This document shows, piece by piece, positions 38,901-49,690 of a stretch of 64,000 bases of DNA. A program made the position numbers and the translations under genes. This DNA comes from Torymus aiolomorphi (taxonomy: Eukaryota > Arthropoda > Insecta > Hymenoptera > Torymidae): NCBI GenBank assembly GCA_036365515.1, contig CM070873.1:222506876-222570875 (forward strand), given 5' to 3'. Position 1 is the stretch's first letter. Each line of letters begins with the position of its first letter. Under the pieces are notes generated by a model. It was not told the DNA's origin. It searched no databases and was given only the letters and a program-made list of their open reading frames with translations.

Positions 38901-41179
38901 AACTTCCAGACAGATAAGAGCTGGCATTCGCACAGAGATGCTGACATTCCCATTTGTCTGACGGCCCTGACGGCCACGTCGACTTTCTCACACTCATGGC
39001 AATTATAAAATTTAAATGGACCGAGCTTCCCTGTCAGTCCTCTGTCACCCCCCGTACTTTCTTCTCATCAATGGCAAACATTCACCCCAAATAAGCCAAA
39101 TAGTTGTCCTACTTCGAAAGCCGAGCCATTAGTTAAAATCTGGTGCACTTGACGAAAAATTTCCCTCGGTGTGTCACCTTCTTCCCGTATTCGCTCATCT
39201 ATTGGCCACCCCCCTCATTCTTCCCGACGGCTCCTTCGGGGAAACTCGCTCTCTTTCACCCACGCCGGCGTGCCGGACACTCGCACGTGAAAACTGTAGC
39301 AGGCAGACTGGCCCCTGGGGCCCACCACCGACGAAACTCACACAAACAACACACGTGGGTATATATATATACGCTCTCTTGAAAGACGTCAGAGCTGGCG
39401 ACGCGAAGGCGGTTGCCATGCTGCTCGAGGTTTTTCCCTCTCCGCCCGGTTCATTCATGAGAGTTGGCTTCATTCATAAAATTCCAGCCTCTCTCGGGGA
39501 CTAGTTCCCAATGAACCAAGAGTACGCTCGCGCGCGCGCGCGCGCGCGCGTCCGGGCCGGTTTCCCTTTTCTCTATCCTCTCTTCCGCGCGGTCGGCCCG
39601 CTTTTTTGCGCTCCCTTTCTGGCTAATCCTCCCACACCTCCCTCTTAAGGAAATAACGCGGGGTGAAAGTGTCCGCGCATAAGCACGTGTCCTCCCACCT
39701 TTTATTCATTGACACTCTCGTCTCATTCGACGGCGCCGCGCATTATATATCCTCTGTGTGTGTATCTCCGCACGCACGCGCGACACCCGTTTCGCGAGTT
39801 CCTCGTTGGGTGGTATATTATATCCGAACTTTTCGCCCGGCAATGTACCCATCGGCTTTCGGTTACACGTACCTATATAGGCAGGATAAGACCCTTGACG
39901 ATCGGCGGCGCGTGCGCTACTCGCATTCCAGCGAGCGCGCAGGCATTTAAAAATGTCTCGCTCTTTGAAGAAGAGACCGTTACGGAGGAGGAGAATCAAA
40001 GTACACGAAGCGCGCGTAAGTATAGCGCGCGCATTATGTGTGGCGCGTGGGCGCGTGCGCGTTCCGGGAAGGCGAGAGGAAGTGCCCGTAGGAGTATCTC
40101 TCTCTCTCCGCGCGCTCATTGTTGCGTTGTATCTTATAACGTACACCCGTGCAAGGTACAATGCACAAAGAATCTTGGGGCACGCGGCGTTGATAATGGA
40201 AGACAAACCCCGGCAGAAGAGAGAGAGAGAGAGATCTCCGTTTCTTCTTAACGGTCTTTAAGGGCCTCCGATCGCTGAATTTTTCGCCTTTTTTTATTAT
40301 GCCGTATTCTTCGGGGAGACGCGTGCACAGGTAAAAGAGACCGCGAACTACGAGAGTTCATTTTACGCTGCGGCGGATGCGGCACGCGCGCGCGGGTGGA
40401 TGTAACGTACTTGTTGTGTATATACGCACACGTCGCTTTTCCTTAATCGAGCGATCCTTGAAGTAGAAGTACGTTGGATCGAGCGGGGGCGCGAGTGCGT
40501 TTTCTTTCTCTTCGCGCTTTGTTGGTTTTTCCTGCACGCTTTGCTGCACCGCTTTATGGTGGGCTTGAAGTTTGATACACTTACACTTCAACTGTATTTT
40601 TTAGGTTCTTGTTTGGACGTTGACAAAGAGGTCTTGGATTACGGTGGCGTGTCTTCTTTTACGGGAGTTTTTAGAAAATTTCGTATAAACTTCGCGCTTC
40701 TTACGTTTTCTAACTGCCTCGAAGATGCAGCTGCTCGAACTATCAAAGATTTTCTTTACTATAAGGATTTATTAGGAAGGATTTTATTTTGACAAAACTT
40801 CAAATTTAACCGCAGTATTACGAAAATTGAGTCGCAAATACTTATTCTATTAATTAAAAAAATTGGTTTACTTGACTTAATTTATTTTAGAATGTTTTTA
40901 ATTTTGAAATTATCACATTTTTATACAAGATAAATCTAGATAATTCGGTTACCTTAAGCGGAAACTTTTTTGTATGTTTCTTCAAACTTTTTTTTTTAAA
41001 AACTGTCAGTCATGAAGACCGAAACTAAATTGTATAAAGAGCATTTTAACTATGCTTCGTTATGTGTAATTAATTCGACCAATTTAATCCAAAAAAGTTA
41101 CCACATGTTTTCTCAAGACAAAATCGATAAAAATGTATAAACATACATTAAAATACAATCTATGTTACTATAAAAAATA
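38901..41179. other. CpG-rich block then AT-rich stretch
   Basis: About 38900-40790 is GC- and CpG-rich, including the (CG)11 tract at 39529-39550 and an AG tract near 40218. Overlapping frames on both strands reach 180 codons without domains. 40790-41179 is AT-rich, and I see nothing in it. Confidence 0.6.
39529..39550. repeat. (CG)11 alternating tract
   Basis: Eleven uninterrupted CG units. Alternating CG of this length is the strongest Z-DNA-forming sequence known in vitro. Its survival implies little methylation-driven CpG decay here. Confidence 0.95.
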
Positions 41180-41435
41180 GCGTACAGTCCCAAAGTGAAA
41201 TTAGCCTTGATAAAAATAGTACATTTCGACACGGGTGGGGAAGTCGATTATTTAGCTGGTGTGACTTTTTGCACGAGCGAAGCGAGTGCGAAAAAGTCAC
41301 ACCACCTAAATAATCGACTTGCGCACTAGTTTCGAACGGTATTTTATACCACGAGCGCCGAAAAATCATATCAAAGTTGTGATTTTGAGGTTAGAGTGGT
41401 ATAAAGCTAAATAAAAACATTGGCTAACTGTACGC
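41180..41435. mobile_element. MITE with GCGTACAGT ends, enclosing a hairpin repeat
   Basis: GCGTACAGT at 41180 faces ACTGTACGC ending at 41435, with TTAGCC/GGCTAA just inside. The interior is almost entirely the hairpin repeat at 41217-41407. The two may be one element with compound ends or a nested pair. No clear target duplication could be fixed. Confidence 0.5.
41217..41407. repeat. Hairpin repeat, GTACATTTCGA family, copy 2
   Basis: Starts AGTACATTTCGACACGGGTG. Arms at 41241-41274 and 41286-41320 (GTGTGACTTTTTGCAC against GTGCGAAAAAGTCACAC) fold around GAGCGAAGCGA. The tail TTTTGAGGTTAGAGTG near 41383 recurs in copy 3, 0.8 kb away. Head and centre match copy 1 at 7887. Confidence 0.75.
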
Positions 41436-41595
41436 TTAGTGTGTATAGCTTATATAGCCACTTTTCGAATTAATTCTCTTGTAAACAAATCAAAATGATT
41501 CGGCAAATTTTGTGATAATTCATAAGTTACATTTGTTACATTTTTCAACTATTTATATGTCTAATTAAACGTTCTCATAAAGTGCGGTCAAGAAA

Positions 41596-41605
41596 GTGTG
41601 TGTGT

Positions 41606-41680
<75 letters not shown>

Positions 41681-41689
41681 TGTGTGTGT
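41596..41689. repeat. (GT)n microsatellite, about 94 bp
   Basis: An alternating GT tract with two GTGC interruptions near its start and one TATG near its end. It creates a His-Thr repeat frame on the minus strand. Confidence 0.95.
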
Positions 41690-41852
41690 CTATAATTCCA
41701 ATTAACCAATGAATAAAATCGTTTATATTTTCAAAGATTTCTTCTTTAATAAATTCTTTTCCAGGTGAATTAATAAGTATATTATTCGATGCCTCCAATA
41801 AAAGTATTAATTTTAATAAAATACTAGCTGCTCACTTACTAACGCTCGCACG

Positions 41853-42266
41853 TACTGAGAGAAGGATTTCATAACAGTTAGTATATTTATTAACAGTTAG
41901 AATAGGATTTGATTTTTGGCGAAATAAGCGCATATTAACAGTTAGAATACCTACTGTTTATAGTAAACACGAAAACTCTTCAAGTACATATTGAAGTTTC
42001 GAAGAATATAAACAATTCAAATAATTAATAGTACATTTCGACACGAGTGCGGAAGGTGATTATTTATCTTATATAACGTTTTTCATGTGAGAAAAATCAC
42101 ACATGAAGTAAAAATCTTAATCAATTTAAGTTATAATTTTGAGGTTAGAGTGCTACGTTGGTATGACTGGTATGATTTTAAACTCTAAATATTAACAGTT
42201 AGTATACTTAAATTTTACGTTTCAAATGGCTAGTATATTAGCTATAATTAAATCCTTCTCTCAGTG
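41853..42266. mobile_element. Hairpin MITE, CACTGAGA family, copy 4 (long, with insert)
   Basis: The ends TACTGAGAGAAGGATTT and AAATCCTTCTCTCAGTG are inverted repeats. The interior has repeated TAACAGTTAG units (near 41873, 41894, 41937 and 42190) and contains hairpin repeat copy 3 at about 42029-42155, which probably explains its larger size. No coding capacity. The flanking dinucleotides do not match cleanly (CG against TG). Confidence 0.7.
42029..42155. repeat. Hairpin repeat, GTACATTTCGA family, copy 3 (degenerate)
   Basis: Starts AGTACATTTCGACACGAGTG, has a weak central hairpin (TTTTTCATGTGA against TCACACATGAA) and ends in TTTTGAGGTTAGAGTG, as copy 2 does. The GAGCGAAGCGAG centre has been lost. 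Confidence 0.65.
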
Positions 42267-42526
42267 TGGTTAAATTTATATTTGAAATTTTACAGTCTGC
42301 CAGATATTTTGTTCGAAATAAATACAAAATCTATCAAAATAATAATTAGTTTTTATTTTATTGTCCCAAAATTGTCCCTAAATTGTCTAAAAATTCTCTA
42401 AAAATTATCCTAAAATTGTCCAAAAATTGTCCAAAAATTGTCTAAAACCAGAAAAAATGGAAGCAGCTTGTATAATATAAGAAACAGTTGTAATTTGTTA
42501 AAAACACAATAAATCAAATCTTACAA

Positions 42527-42593
<67 letters not shown>

Positions 42594-45500
42594 GTACATA
42601 CACGTGCAATGCCATGAATAGTGTATAGTATAAGTAATCGATTCCAAATACCGAAATCTTTTTATTTATAAGATCTATGTAACGTATTTTAACTTTCCAA
42701 ATGATGTGCCTATAAAATAGTAGGGAAATGAAGTTATAAAAGGTCGGAAATACGAAAATAACTTCACGAAGTATTTATGTTTAAGAACTATGCTCATTTT
42801 TCCATTACTTCCTGACATCCTCTTCCTTTACTTCACCATAGAAACCTATATAGTGAAAGCTCGGCATCCCTTCCGAAGATGGAAAGATAAGCCCGAGATC
42901 ACCGAGATAAACTACATAACTAGAACCGCGCAATTCGACGCGCAGTGAAAACAAGGAAGCGGGGGAGCAAACCTTGGCATCGCAAAGACCAGCAACGACC
43001 AACGGATTTTGGAGGAAGTCAGGTATAAGCGGCAACGAGAACACGCGCGGGTGCCTCGCAGTGCGGGTGTGCGAAGCGCAAGTGAGCGAGCCAAGAAGAG
43101 CGAGCGGAAGGAAGGGTTTGTTGTCGCTCGCTCTTGCGCGAGCGTTATGGAGTGTCGTTTCCTCCATACATATACCCTCGCACATGCAACCATATATAGC
43201 GTACGCGGGCGCGTGTTTTGCTTTCTTCGTCCCTTTGATCGGCGGCGCTCCTTTTTCCCGTCCTTTGTTGGCGCGCGCGCCCATTCTCCTGATGCGAAGA
43301 GGCCCTGATTCCACACCGACAATGACGAGCGCGAAGGAGAGACGATCCACACACACATACACACACTGTGCAGGTAGGACCGTAGGTGGCGTGTACCTGT
43401 TACGCGCGTGCAGCAAGAGAGAGAGAGAGAGAGCCGCCTCCTACTCGGTTTCGTACTACTGCGCCCGTGCGACTCTAGAGGGAGGTGGAGTAGGAGAGAA
43501 AGGAGAGAGAGGGAGAGAGAGAAAGAAAGAAGAAAGGCATTCGCGCAACCGTCGCTTCGAGAGGAGTTTTTTCTTTGTTTTGCGTTCATTTCATTCACGA
43601 GTGCCCGGCCGGCCGCCACGGCGAGAACTCTTCCTGTGCTTTTCCCTTTCCACGGATGAAGGGTGTTACAATGCGAAAAATATTTTAAAAAAACAACGTA
43701 TTTGCCAAGGTTTCCTCGAAGCTTTCAAAATACATTATTGTTGTGGTATATCTTTACTTTGTTATATTGTAAATATTTTATTAGTTGTAAAATATAAAAA
43801 TGTTGACAATTATAGTTTATGGAATTGGAAACAGCATTTCATTTTAGATTTCATTTAAAATAATTGTTTTACAAATAACGAAATCTCTGGCTAAATTTTA
43901 AAAATTTTACTTGTATGGTAAATTATATTTCCAAAAATAATAAAAATTTTATATATAAATTCGTCACCTTTGTAATGTTAAAATATTGTTATAATATTGA
44001 AATAAGCTTTATAATAATATCAATTCATTAAATATTATCGTTTTCATTTAATTGACTGCAGAGTGCATTGTAATAATGAATTCAAGAACAATAATTATAA
44101 TAAATTTAAAATGTTAAACAAAAATAAAAGATATATAAAATCAACTAAAAAAATATGTTTTTTTATAATTTATTCTGGAAACAAGAATTACTTATTTTTT
44201 CAAATTATTTTGCAATAAACAATTATCAAAGTTTTAAAATATTTTTTAAAAACGACATTCGCAAAGTAACGTTCACTGCAATGTATTCAGTATAAATATC
44301 ATTTGGTGCAGTTAAACGAAGTATTCCATTGCGTTAACTCTCTAAGTACTTCTCCTCCCCCTCTCTCTTCATAAATGGACACGGACTTTTTCTCGCAGGG
44401 CGCATCTCGCTCTCTGCTCTCGACGGTCATTCTTTACTCACTTTCGAGAGCGCTCTTTATAAACGAAAGGGAGAGAGGAAGAGAGGAAGAAAGCTTTCCC
44501 TCTCTCTCTCCCTCTCTCTGTCTGTCGCATGCACGCGCGCGAATGAGAGGATGCCGCCGTCGTGCCCCCGCTGCTACCTCGTCAATGCGACAATGCGACT
44601 TGTTGTGCCCGCGGCCCTGTCTCGGCCTCTTCACGCTATTATGCGGTGCACGGGACATCCCGCGTTTATAGGCTGGCCTTCTTTCCGCTATCTATCACGG
44701 ACTGGACTAATTTTTGCCTTTTCAGCAGAGTATCCACGCGAGGACGACACAGTTCGTGTGAAAATTAGCGATGATGCACTCGAGAGCAGCAGCAGAGTCA
44801 GTGTACGCGCACGCGCCGCCCTTTTCGGCCTTTCTTTTATATTCTTTTTTACTTTTTCTCTTTCTCGCCTTTCTCTCGAGTGCGATTTATTGCAAGCGAT
44901 GCCGGACTTTGAGAACTTGCCGCCGCTTTTCTTTTTCCATTGTTCATACCTCGTGGTTTGATCTGCCGCACTTGAAGTTTTTCGGTCTGAATTATTGCTC
45001 CATTTGCATTCAATGGGCTTGAGGCCGGTGAAGAATTTTTCGAAAGTCAAAATATTTAACGAACTGAATGAAGAAAGTTTTTGGAAGTAAGGAAAAAGTA
45101 CATGGAAAAAAGTCAGGTCACCTTAACGAACTGAATAGCTAATGAGGGGTTTGAGGGTAATTTTGCCTCAGTTGCGTATACACCACTTATATATATTATA
45201 ATTATAAAATTACTGTGTAAAGTAACTATAACAACAATTTAGTTTATTTATCGGTTTCGCTGATTATTTAAATAATAACCAATAATTTAATTTCTTGCCA
45301 AATCAAATGGTATCCCTGACAATCAAAATTATCTGTGCCCATTTTCAACTCATTTCAACTCCTGCTTATAATTTTTCAGAATGAATATTTTTTCTTAATA
45401 AATTTTCTAAAAATGGAGTGAAACTTTTTAATAAGTAAATAATATATTTAGGATTTAATAATTAACTGTGAAAATTAAAATCACGTTTATAAGTAAATAT

Positions 45501-47139
45501 TCTAATTTTTATAGCCTTTGAATTATAACATTAAAGCTAACAAATTTTCCTAATTTAACATTAATTATTTTTCCACTCAATTGGCAGTTTGTAATTCGGA
45601 AAATATTTCTTGCAAAATTTCATCACATAAATTTTTATCTTTCCACTGAAAATTGAAACAAAATTAATACAACTATACGTTTGAAATATTTCCTGATATA
45701 CAGCAAAAATATCCATATGATTATAAAGCTATGCGTCCGAAGTAGCTCATCCTTCGGTCCTCTTATTTCATCCACCCAAATTACAGGGCGAAAAAATTTT
45801 TTAATGAAGCGCCACGATCGGAAACAAAATTAAAGCGTGCACGCGCCGATCTTCGCGACGCACAACAGACCGAGCGTGGATAAAGAAAGGAAGAAAAAAA
45901 ATATAAACGTGGAAGAAAAAATGCCTCGTCCCGAGCTCGTATACACAGAAATATATATATACTACGGGCGCGTTCGCCGGGGGCAAGCCAAGGAGCGAGC
46001 GAGCGAACGAGCGACGCCGCCCCCCACCTCGTCGTCGCGCGAAACGACCGTTAAAAAATGAAGCAAAGCGAGCGGGCGTCGTTGACGGGCGCGGGGACGC
46101 GTATGTGTATATATGTGCCCATAGCCGGCCGGACCTTCCCCCGCAAAAACCCTTTCTCTCCCCAGCGAGTCTTCTCTCCGTGCACGCTCTCGCGCTAATA
46201 ACGCGTGGCCACCTCTTTTGCTCCTTTTATCCGTTGGGCAAAACGCTGCCACGGCATTGGTCCAGCGCGGACTCGCGGGCATTTAAACGCGCGCTCGTCT
46301 CGGCATTTAAACCCCCCACCCGAGCAAGTGCACACGCGGGACCGACCACCACCACTACTATACCACCACCGAGCGCGCCAACGCGGGTTCTTTCTTCTGC
46401 TTCTGCTCCTTCTTTGCGTCTTCTTGAGGATCCGTCGTCTCTCTCTCCCAGTGCGAGCACGGGTATCTTTCTTTCGAGATACCAAGAGAGCTTCCTCCGT
46501 TTTGTCTTGTCGAGCGTATGTGTATGCGGTGGAATGCGCAGCTGTTGCGCGGATTATACGCTCGTACTTTTTCCGGGAAATCATTTTTAGCTGGCACTTA
46601 AATAGGTGCCGATTTTTTGCCATGTAATTTTGGGAAAGAAGTCTCGATCGATAGTAATTATGATAGATCGGCCACATCTGGCATAGTTTTTACGAAATCA
46701 GTTATTAAAGGTACGGTGGGGTCAGCTATGATTTTTATCGACCTCGTCGATCCCCTACACAATTGATTTTTCAAATAAAGTATCTTTTGTTATTTCAAAA
46801 ATTATTAAGAATAAAACATAATAATTAATTATAATAATGATTTCTCACATCTATTTGAAGATTTAAAATTACAATTATACAAGTATAAAATGTAAGCACT
46901 ATTATAACATTAAAAATATTACTTATGTCGACTGCAACTTACTATCAACTGATGAGAATTTTTCCATCGGTCTTACAGTCTTATAAATTAAATTAAAATA
47001 ATTAATATTTATGGCAGTCAATTTGCCCTTGTTTATAATCACCCCCGCAGAATCTGAAATAAAAACTTAATTAAAACCTGGAAAAAAAACTTTATTAGCA
47101 AAGGACTATCTGATTGCCCCCCCACTACCAAATTGCCCA
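42267..47139. other. Non-coding: microsatellite, CpG-rich islands and AT-rich spacers
   Basis: Contains a (CA)n tract at about 42526-42591, CpG-rich islands at about 42800-43680, 44330-45050 and 45770-46680, and AT-rich gaps between them. 42360-42450 has several ATTGTCCAAAA-like tandem units. The longest open frame in the window that is not transposon-derived (294 codons, 42974-43858, +) lies here. It has a 235-codon shadow on the other strand and no domain, so I do not call it a gene. Confidence 0.6.
42526..42591. repeat. (CA)n microsatellite, about 66 bp
   Basis: A nearly perfect CA tract with one CATA interruption near the start. Confidence 0.95.
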
Positions 47140-47145
47140 ATTGCC

Positions 47146-47180
47146 CAACGTTTCGAGCCCGCTCCGGCTCCTCCTCAGGG
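47146..47180 (-). ncRNA. Hammerhead ribozyme-like core of the Penelope element
   Basis: On the minus strand, CCCTGAGGAG is followed by GAGCC, a GGAGCG loop, GGCTC and GAAACGTTGGGC. CUGAGGA matches the consensus CUGANGA, stem II can form five pairs, and GAAA follows directly. Penelope-like elements are known to carry minimal type I hammerheads in their terminal repeats. I could not establish stems I and III by eye, so cleavage ability is unproven. Confidence 0.55.
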
Positions 47181-47288
47181 ACTGAAATGAAACCCGCGAT
47201 ACATCTCCTTATATACCCACTTATTTCCTCTTACCCCCACCACCATCTCACCACCACCACCTTCCCTTCTCCAACTTTCCATTCTCAC

Positions 47289-48002
47289 TTAAATTAATAA
47301 AGAATGATAAATGTTATCTAATTTACTTGACTTTACCATTAAATTTACATTATTCCGATTCCTTAGAATGTGAATACTTTCAAGGCTTTCCCTCTTATAT
47401 TTATTCTTAATCCCTTGTTCCAAAATATCCACACTCCCAAAATCGAAAGAATGCAAACTATTTAAACAATGTTCTTTCAAACCCGATGTAAAATTTGTAC
47501 TACGTAAACTATATTGATTTTCATATATTCTCTTCTTCAAATATCTACCCGTTTGACCAATATAACATCCATTACAATCCCTACAATTAATTTTATAAAC
47601 TACTCCCGATTTTAAACCTTTATCACCCTTGTCTTTACAATTACTAAATAACCTTTCTAAATTATTATCGTTTCTAAAGAAAACTTGAATATTATGTTTA
47701 CTAAAAACCCTTCTAATCCTTTCCGACAAACCTCTAACACATGGTAAACTAAAATATGCGTTCTTTCCATTTCTATTCCTTGTTTGATTATCTGCCCGCT
47801 TCTTCAATCCATCATTATAAATTTCCCACACTCTCTCATCAATCATTTTATCAATAAATTTTAACGGATAACTATTCTTAATAAATGTTTCTCTAACTAA
47901 AGTTAAATTCTTTTTCCTAAAATCTTTGTGACAATTTAATCGCTCTGCCAATGACACCTTTGATCGTACCTGTCTTGCTTCCGAATTGGTGGTGAGAATC
48001 AA
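47289..48002 (-). pseudogene. Penelope-like GIY-YIG endonuclease domain
   Basis: An open frame of about 237 codons whose C-terminal half is a GIY-YIG nuclease: VVYKINCRDCNGCYIGQTG (residues about 134-152) holds the GIY-like and YIG strands plus a CxxC pair. R158 in KKRIYEN, H178 in LKEHC and the Glu residues in RESLESIHI (about 205-211) sit at the expected catalytic positions. In the intact element this domain nicks target DNA to prime reverse transcription. The first 22 or so codons are out of frame with the true protein, which reads NFDSHHQFGSKTGTIKG and AIKLSQRF in another frame, so a frameshift near 47930 separates it from the RT. Confidence 0.85.
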
Positions 48003-48292
48003 AATTTAAAAATCTACCTGACCAGGTAGGTTTTCTATACCAATCTAATTTCATTCTATTATTATTAACTCTAATGACTCTAATATCTAAAAAAACTCAA
48101 TTGATTATCTGACTCGACCTCTTTTGTGAATTTAATTCTATCATGGATAAAATTAAACACATTCACCATATCATCCACAAAACATTCAGGTACAACTGCA
48201 AAAATGTCATCAACATATCTTTTAAAAATGTTATAACTATTATAACAATTTGTAAACGCAACTTCTGGGACTGTCAATTTATGCTTCCTCAT
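48003..48292 (-). pseudogene. Penelope-like reverse transcriptase C-terminal part
   Basis: The frame at 48080-48292 contains NIFKRYVDDIFAVVPE, the YVDD catalytic motif C of the RT palm, followed by DNQLSFF. A one-base excess in a T-run near 48085 breaks the frame; the next frame continues as LDIRVIRVNNNRMKLDWYRK and then PTWSGRFLNFDSHH, the conserved Penelope thumb segment. Upstream motifs (fingers, motifs A and B) are absent, so the insert is truncated. It lies immediately ahead of the GIY-YIG part, as in intact elements of roughly 700-800 residues. Confidence 0.85.
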
Positions 48293-48300
48293 CTCTAACT

Positions 48301-48920
48301 TTAAAGATTAAATCTACATAAGAAACGCGTAATGTAAATGATTTGAGTGTTAAAATCATTTAAGCATACAAATTATTCACAATTAATTTCAGCGTAATAT
48401 TGGTAATTTTTTAAAAGTTTTATATGATATTTGAATTATATAGTATTTACTTTTATTTTTGTTTTCATATCCTTACGTTATTTCGATATTTTTTAATAAT
48501 TTATTTAATTGAAGAAGCAAGTTCAATAATAATATTGCCTTTAAAAAAAAAAAGAAAAAAATCAAGCTTAGAATAAGATTATTTTGAAGCCACTGCAAAT
48601 TTCTAGATTAAACTTTTTGATAGTTCAATTTGTTTGCCCTCTTCGCAACCAATTGAAGTAGGTATAGTGGAAGGCAAACAAAATTAATTCTATATAGGAT
48701 TGTATATAGGCTCTTGCATTTCCGTTGAAGCCTATACAAAATTGCGTACTTGCCGACATTTTATAGTATTTTATTTTATATTATTTTTCATCAATTTTCG
48801 ATTATTACTAATTCTTTCAACCATTCACTGTTCCTTAACTTATTGCAAAGAGTCGATAACTGCGATAATTTTAGAAAACTTAAAAATAAATTCAAATAAT
48901 GAAAAATTGGGTATAGGAAT
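48301..48920. other. AT-rich non-coding stretch
   Basis: AT-rich DNA beside the truncation point of the Penelope-like element. A 94-codon frame at 48700-48984 has no recognised motif and runs into the palindrome. Nothing else is seen. Confidence 0.55.
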
Positions 48921-49346
48921 CTGTAATTGCCTCCGACATCCCCTTAAGAAGGTTTTGTACTCATGTACTCTGTTTTATCGATAAAACACGGTAAATTCTA
49001 TATTATTAAAATAAATATATCGAATTACGTCTTATAAGGAGATAGTTGCCCTGCGCAACGTAATAATCTACCATCCTACGCGGTTTTGAGCCCAAATATC
49101 AATGGCATCCAAAAAAATTTTTCGAACGAAATTTCGGTTATTTTTGTTCGAAAAATTTTGTAGGGTGCCGTGGATAGTCCGACTCAAAACTGCGTAGGAT
49201 GGTAGATTATTACGTTGCGCAGGGCAACTATCTCCTTATAAGGCGAAATTCGATATATTTATTTTGATAGTATATAGTTCACCGTGTTCCGTCGATAAAA
49301 CAGAGTACATGAGTACAACACCCTCTTAAGGGGATGCCATACTCGT
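48921..49346. repeat. Large palindrome, left of a pair
   Basis: About 195-bp arms centred near 49137. CATCCCCTTAAG at 48937 faces CTTAAGGGGATG ending at 49336, and AATCTACCATCCTACGC near 49067 faces GCGTAGGATGGTAGATT near 49193. GTTGCCCTGCGCAACG is itself a smaller palindrome within each arm. No coding capacity. It is probably a hairpin MITE; the outer limits are uncertain because similarity fades within the last 20 bp. Confidence 0.8.
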
Positions 49347-49690
49347 ACCATTACCGATCGAGCAATTCACACAGTTTTAAGCTGATTAAAAATAAAATAC
49401 GTCGAATCACAAAAAATCAAGAGAACACTCTTCTGTGTTTTTTAACGTTCTATCATCCAGTCAAAGTTTGGAGTCGAAATATCAAGTCGTTTTTGCAAAA
49501 ACTTTGAACAAAACGAAATTTAATTTCGTTCAAAGTTTTTGAAAAAACGGCTTGATATTCCGACTCCAAACTTTGACTGGGTGTTAGAACGTTAAAAAAC
49601 ACAGAAGAGTGTTCTCTTGATTTTGTATGATTCGACGTATTTTTTTTATAATCTGATTGAAACTATGTGAATTGCTCGGTCGGTAATGGT
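49347..49690. repeat. Large palindrome, right of a pair
   Basis: ACCATTACCGATCGAGCAATTC at 49347 faces its near-exact complement ending at 49690. The arms continue with few mismatches (AAGAGAACACTCTTCTGTG, GTTTGGAGTCG) to a centre near 49518 (CGAAATTTAATTTCG). It abuts the preceding palindrome directly but has different sequence. Probably another hairpin MITE. Confidence 0.82.

Larger units (their letters stand above)
47140..48300 (-). mobile_element. 5'-truncated Penelope-like element
   Basis: The minus strand carries, in order, the end of the Penelope reverse transcriptase with its YVDD box, the characteristic RKPTWSGRFLNFDSHH segment, a GIY-YIG endonuclease, and a hammerhead-like core at 47146-47180 where the terminal repeat would lie. 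RT plus C-terminal GIY-YIG is diagnostic of Penelope-like elements. The reading frame begins abruptly at about 48300, so the 5' part (most of the RT) is missing, which is common for this class. Two frameshifts make it inactive. Confidence 0.92.

Noticed and set aside
41565..41798. His-Thr repeat protein
   Set aside because: The His-Thr part is the GT microsatellite read on the minus strand. Only the adjacent 45 or so codons are of possible interest, and they are listed as a finding.
42974..43858. 294-codon open frame on the plus strand, with a 235-codon frame on the minus strand over the same DNA
   Set aside because: Arg/Ser-rich low-complexity translation in a CpG-rich island, open on several frames at once, with no domain. 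The minus-strand frame is equally featureless.
46105..46677. Overlapping frames of 160 and 161 codons on opposite strands
   Set aside because: CpG-island artefact: neither strand shows conserved motifs, and each frame is broken by low-complexity Ser/Pro or Arg runs.
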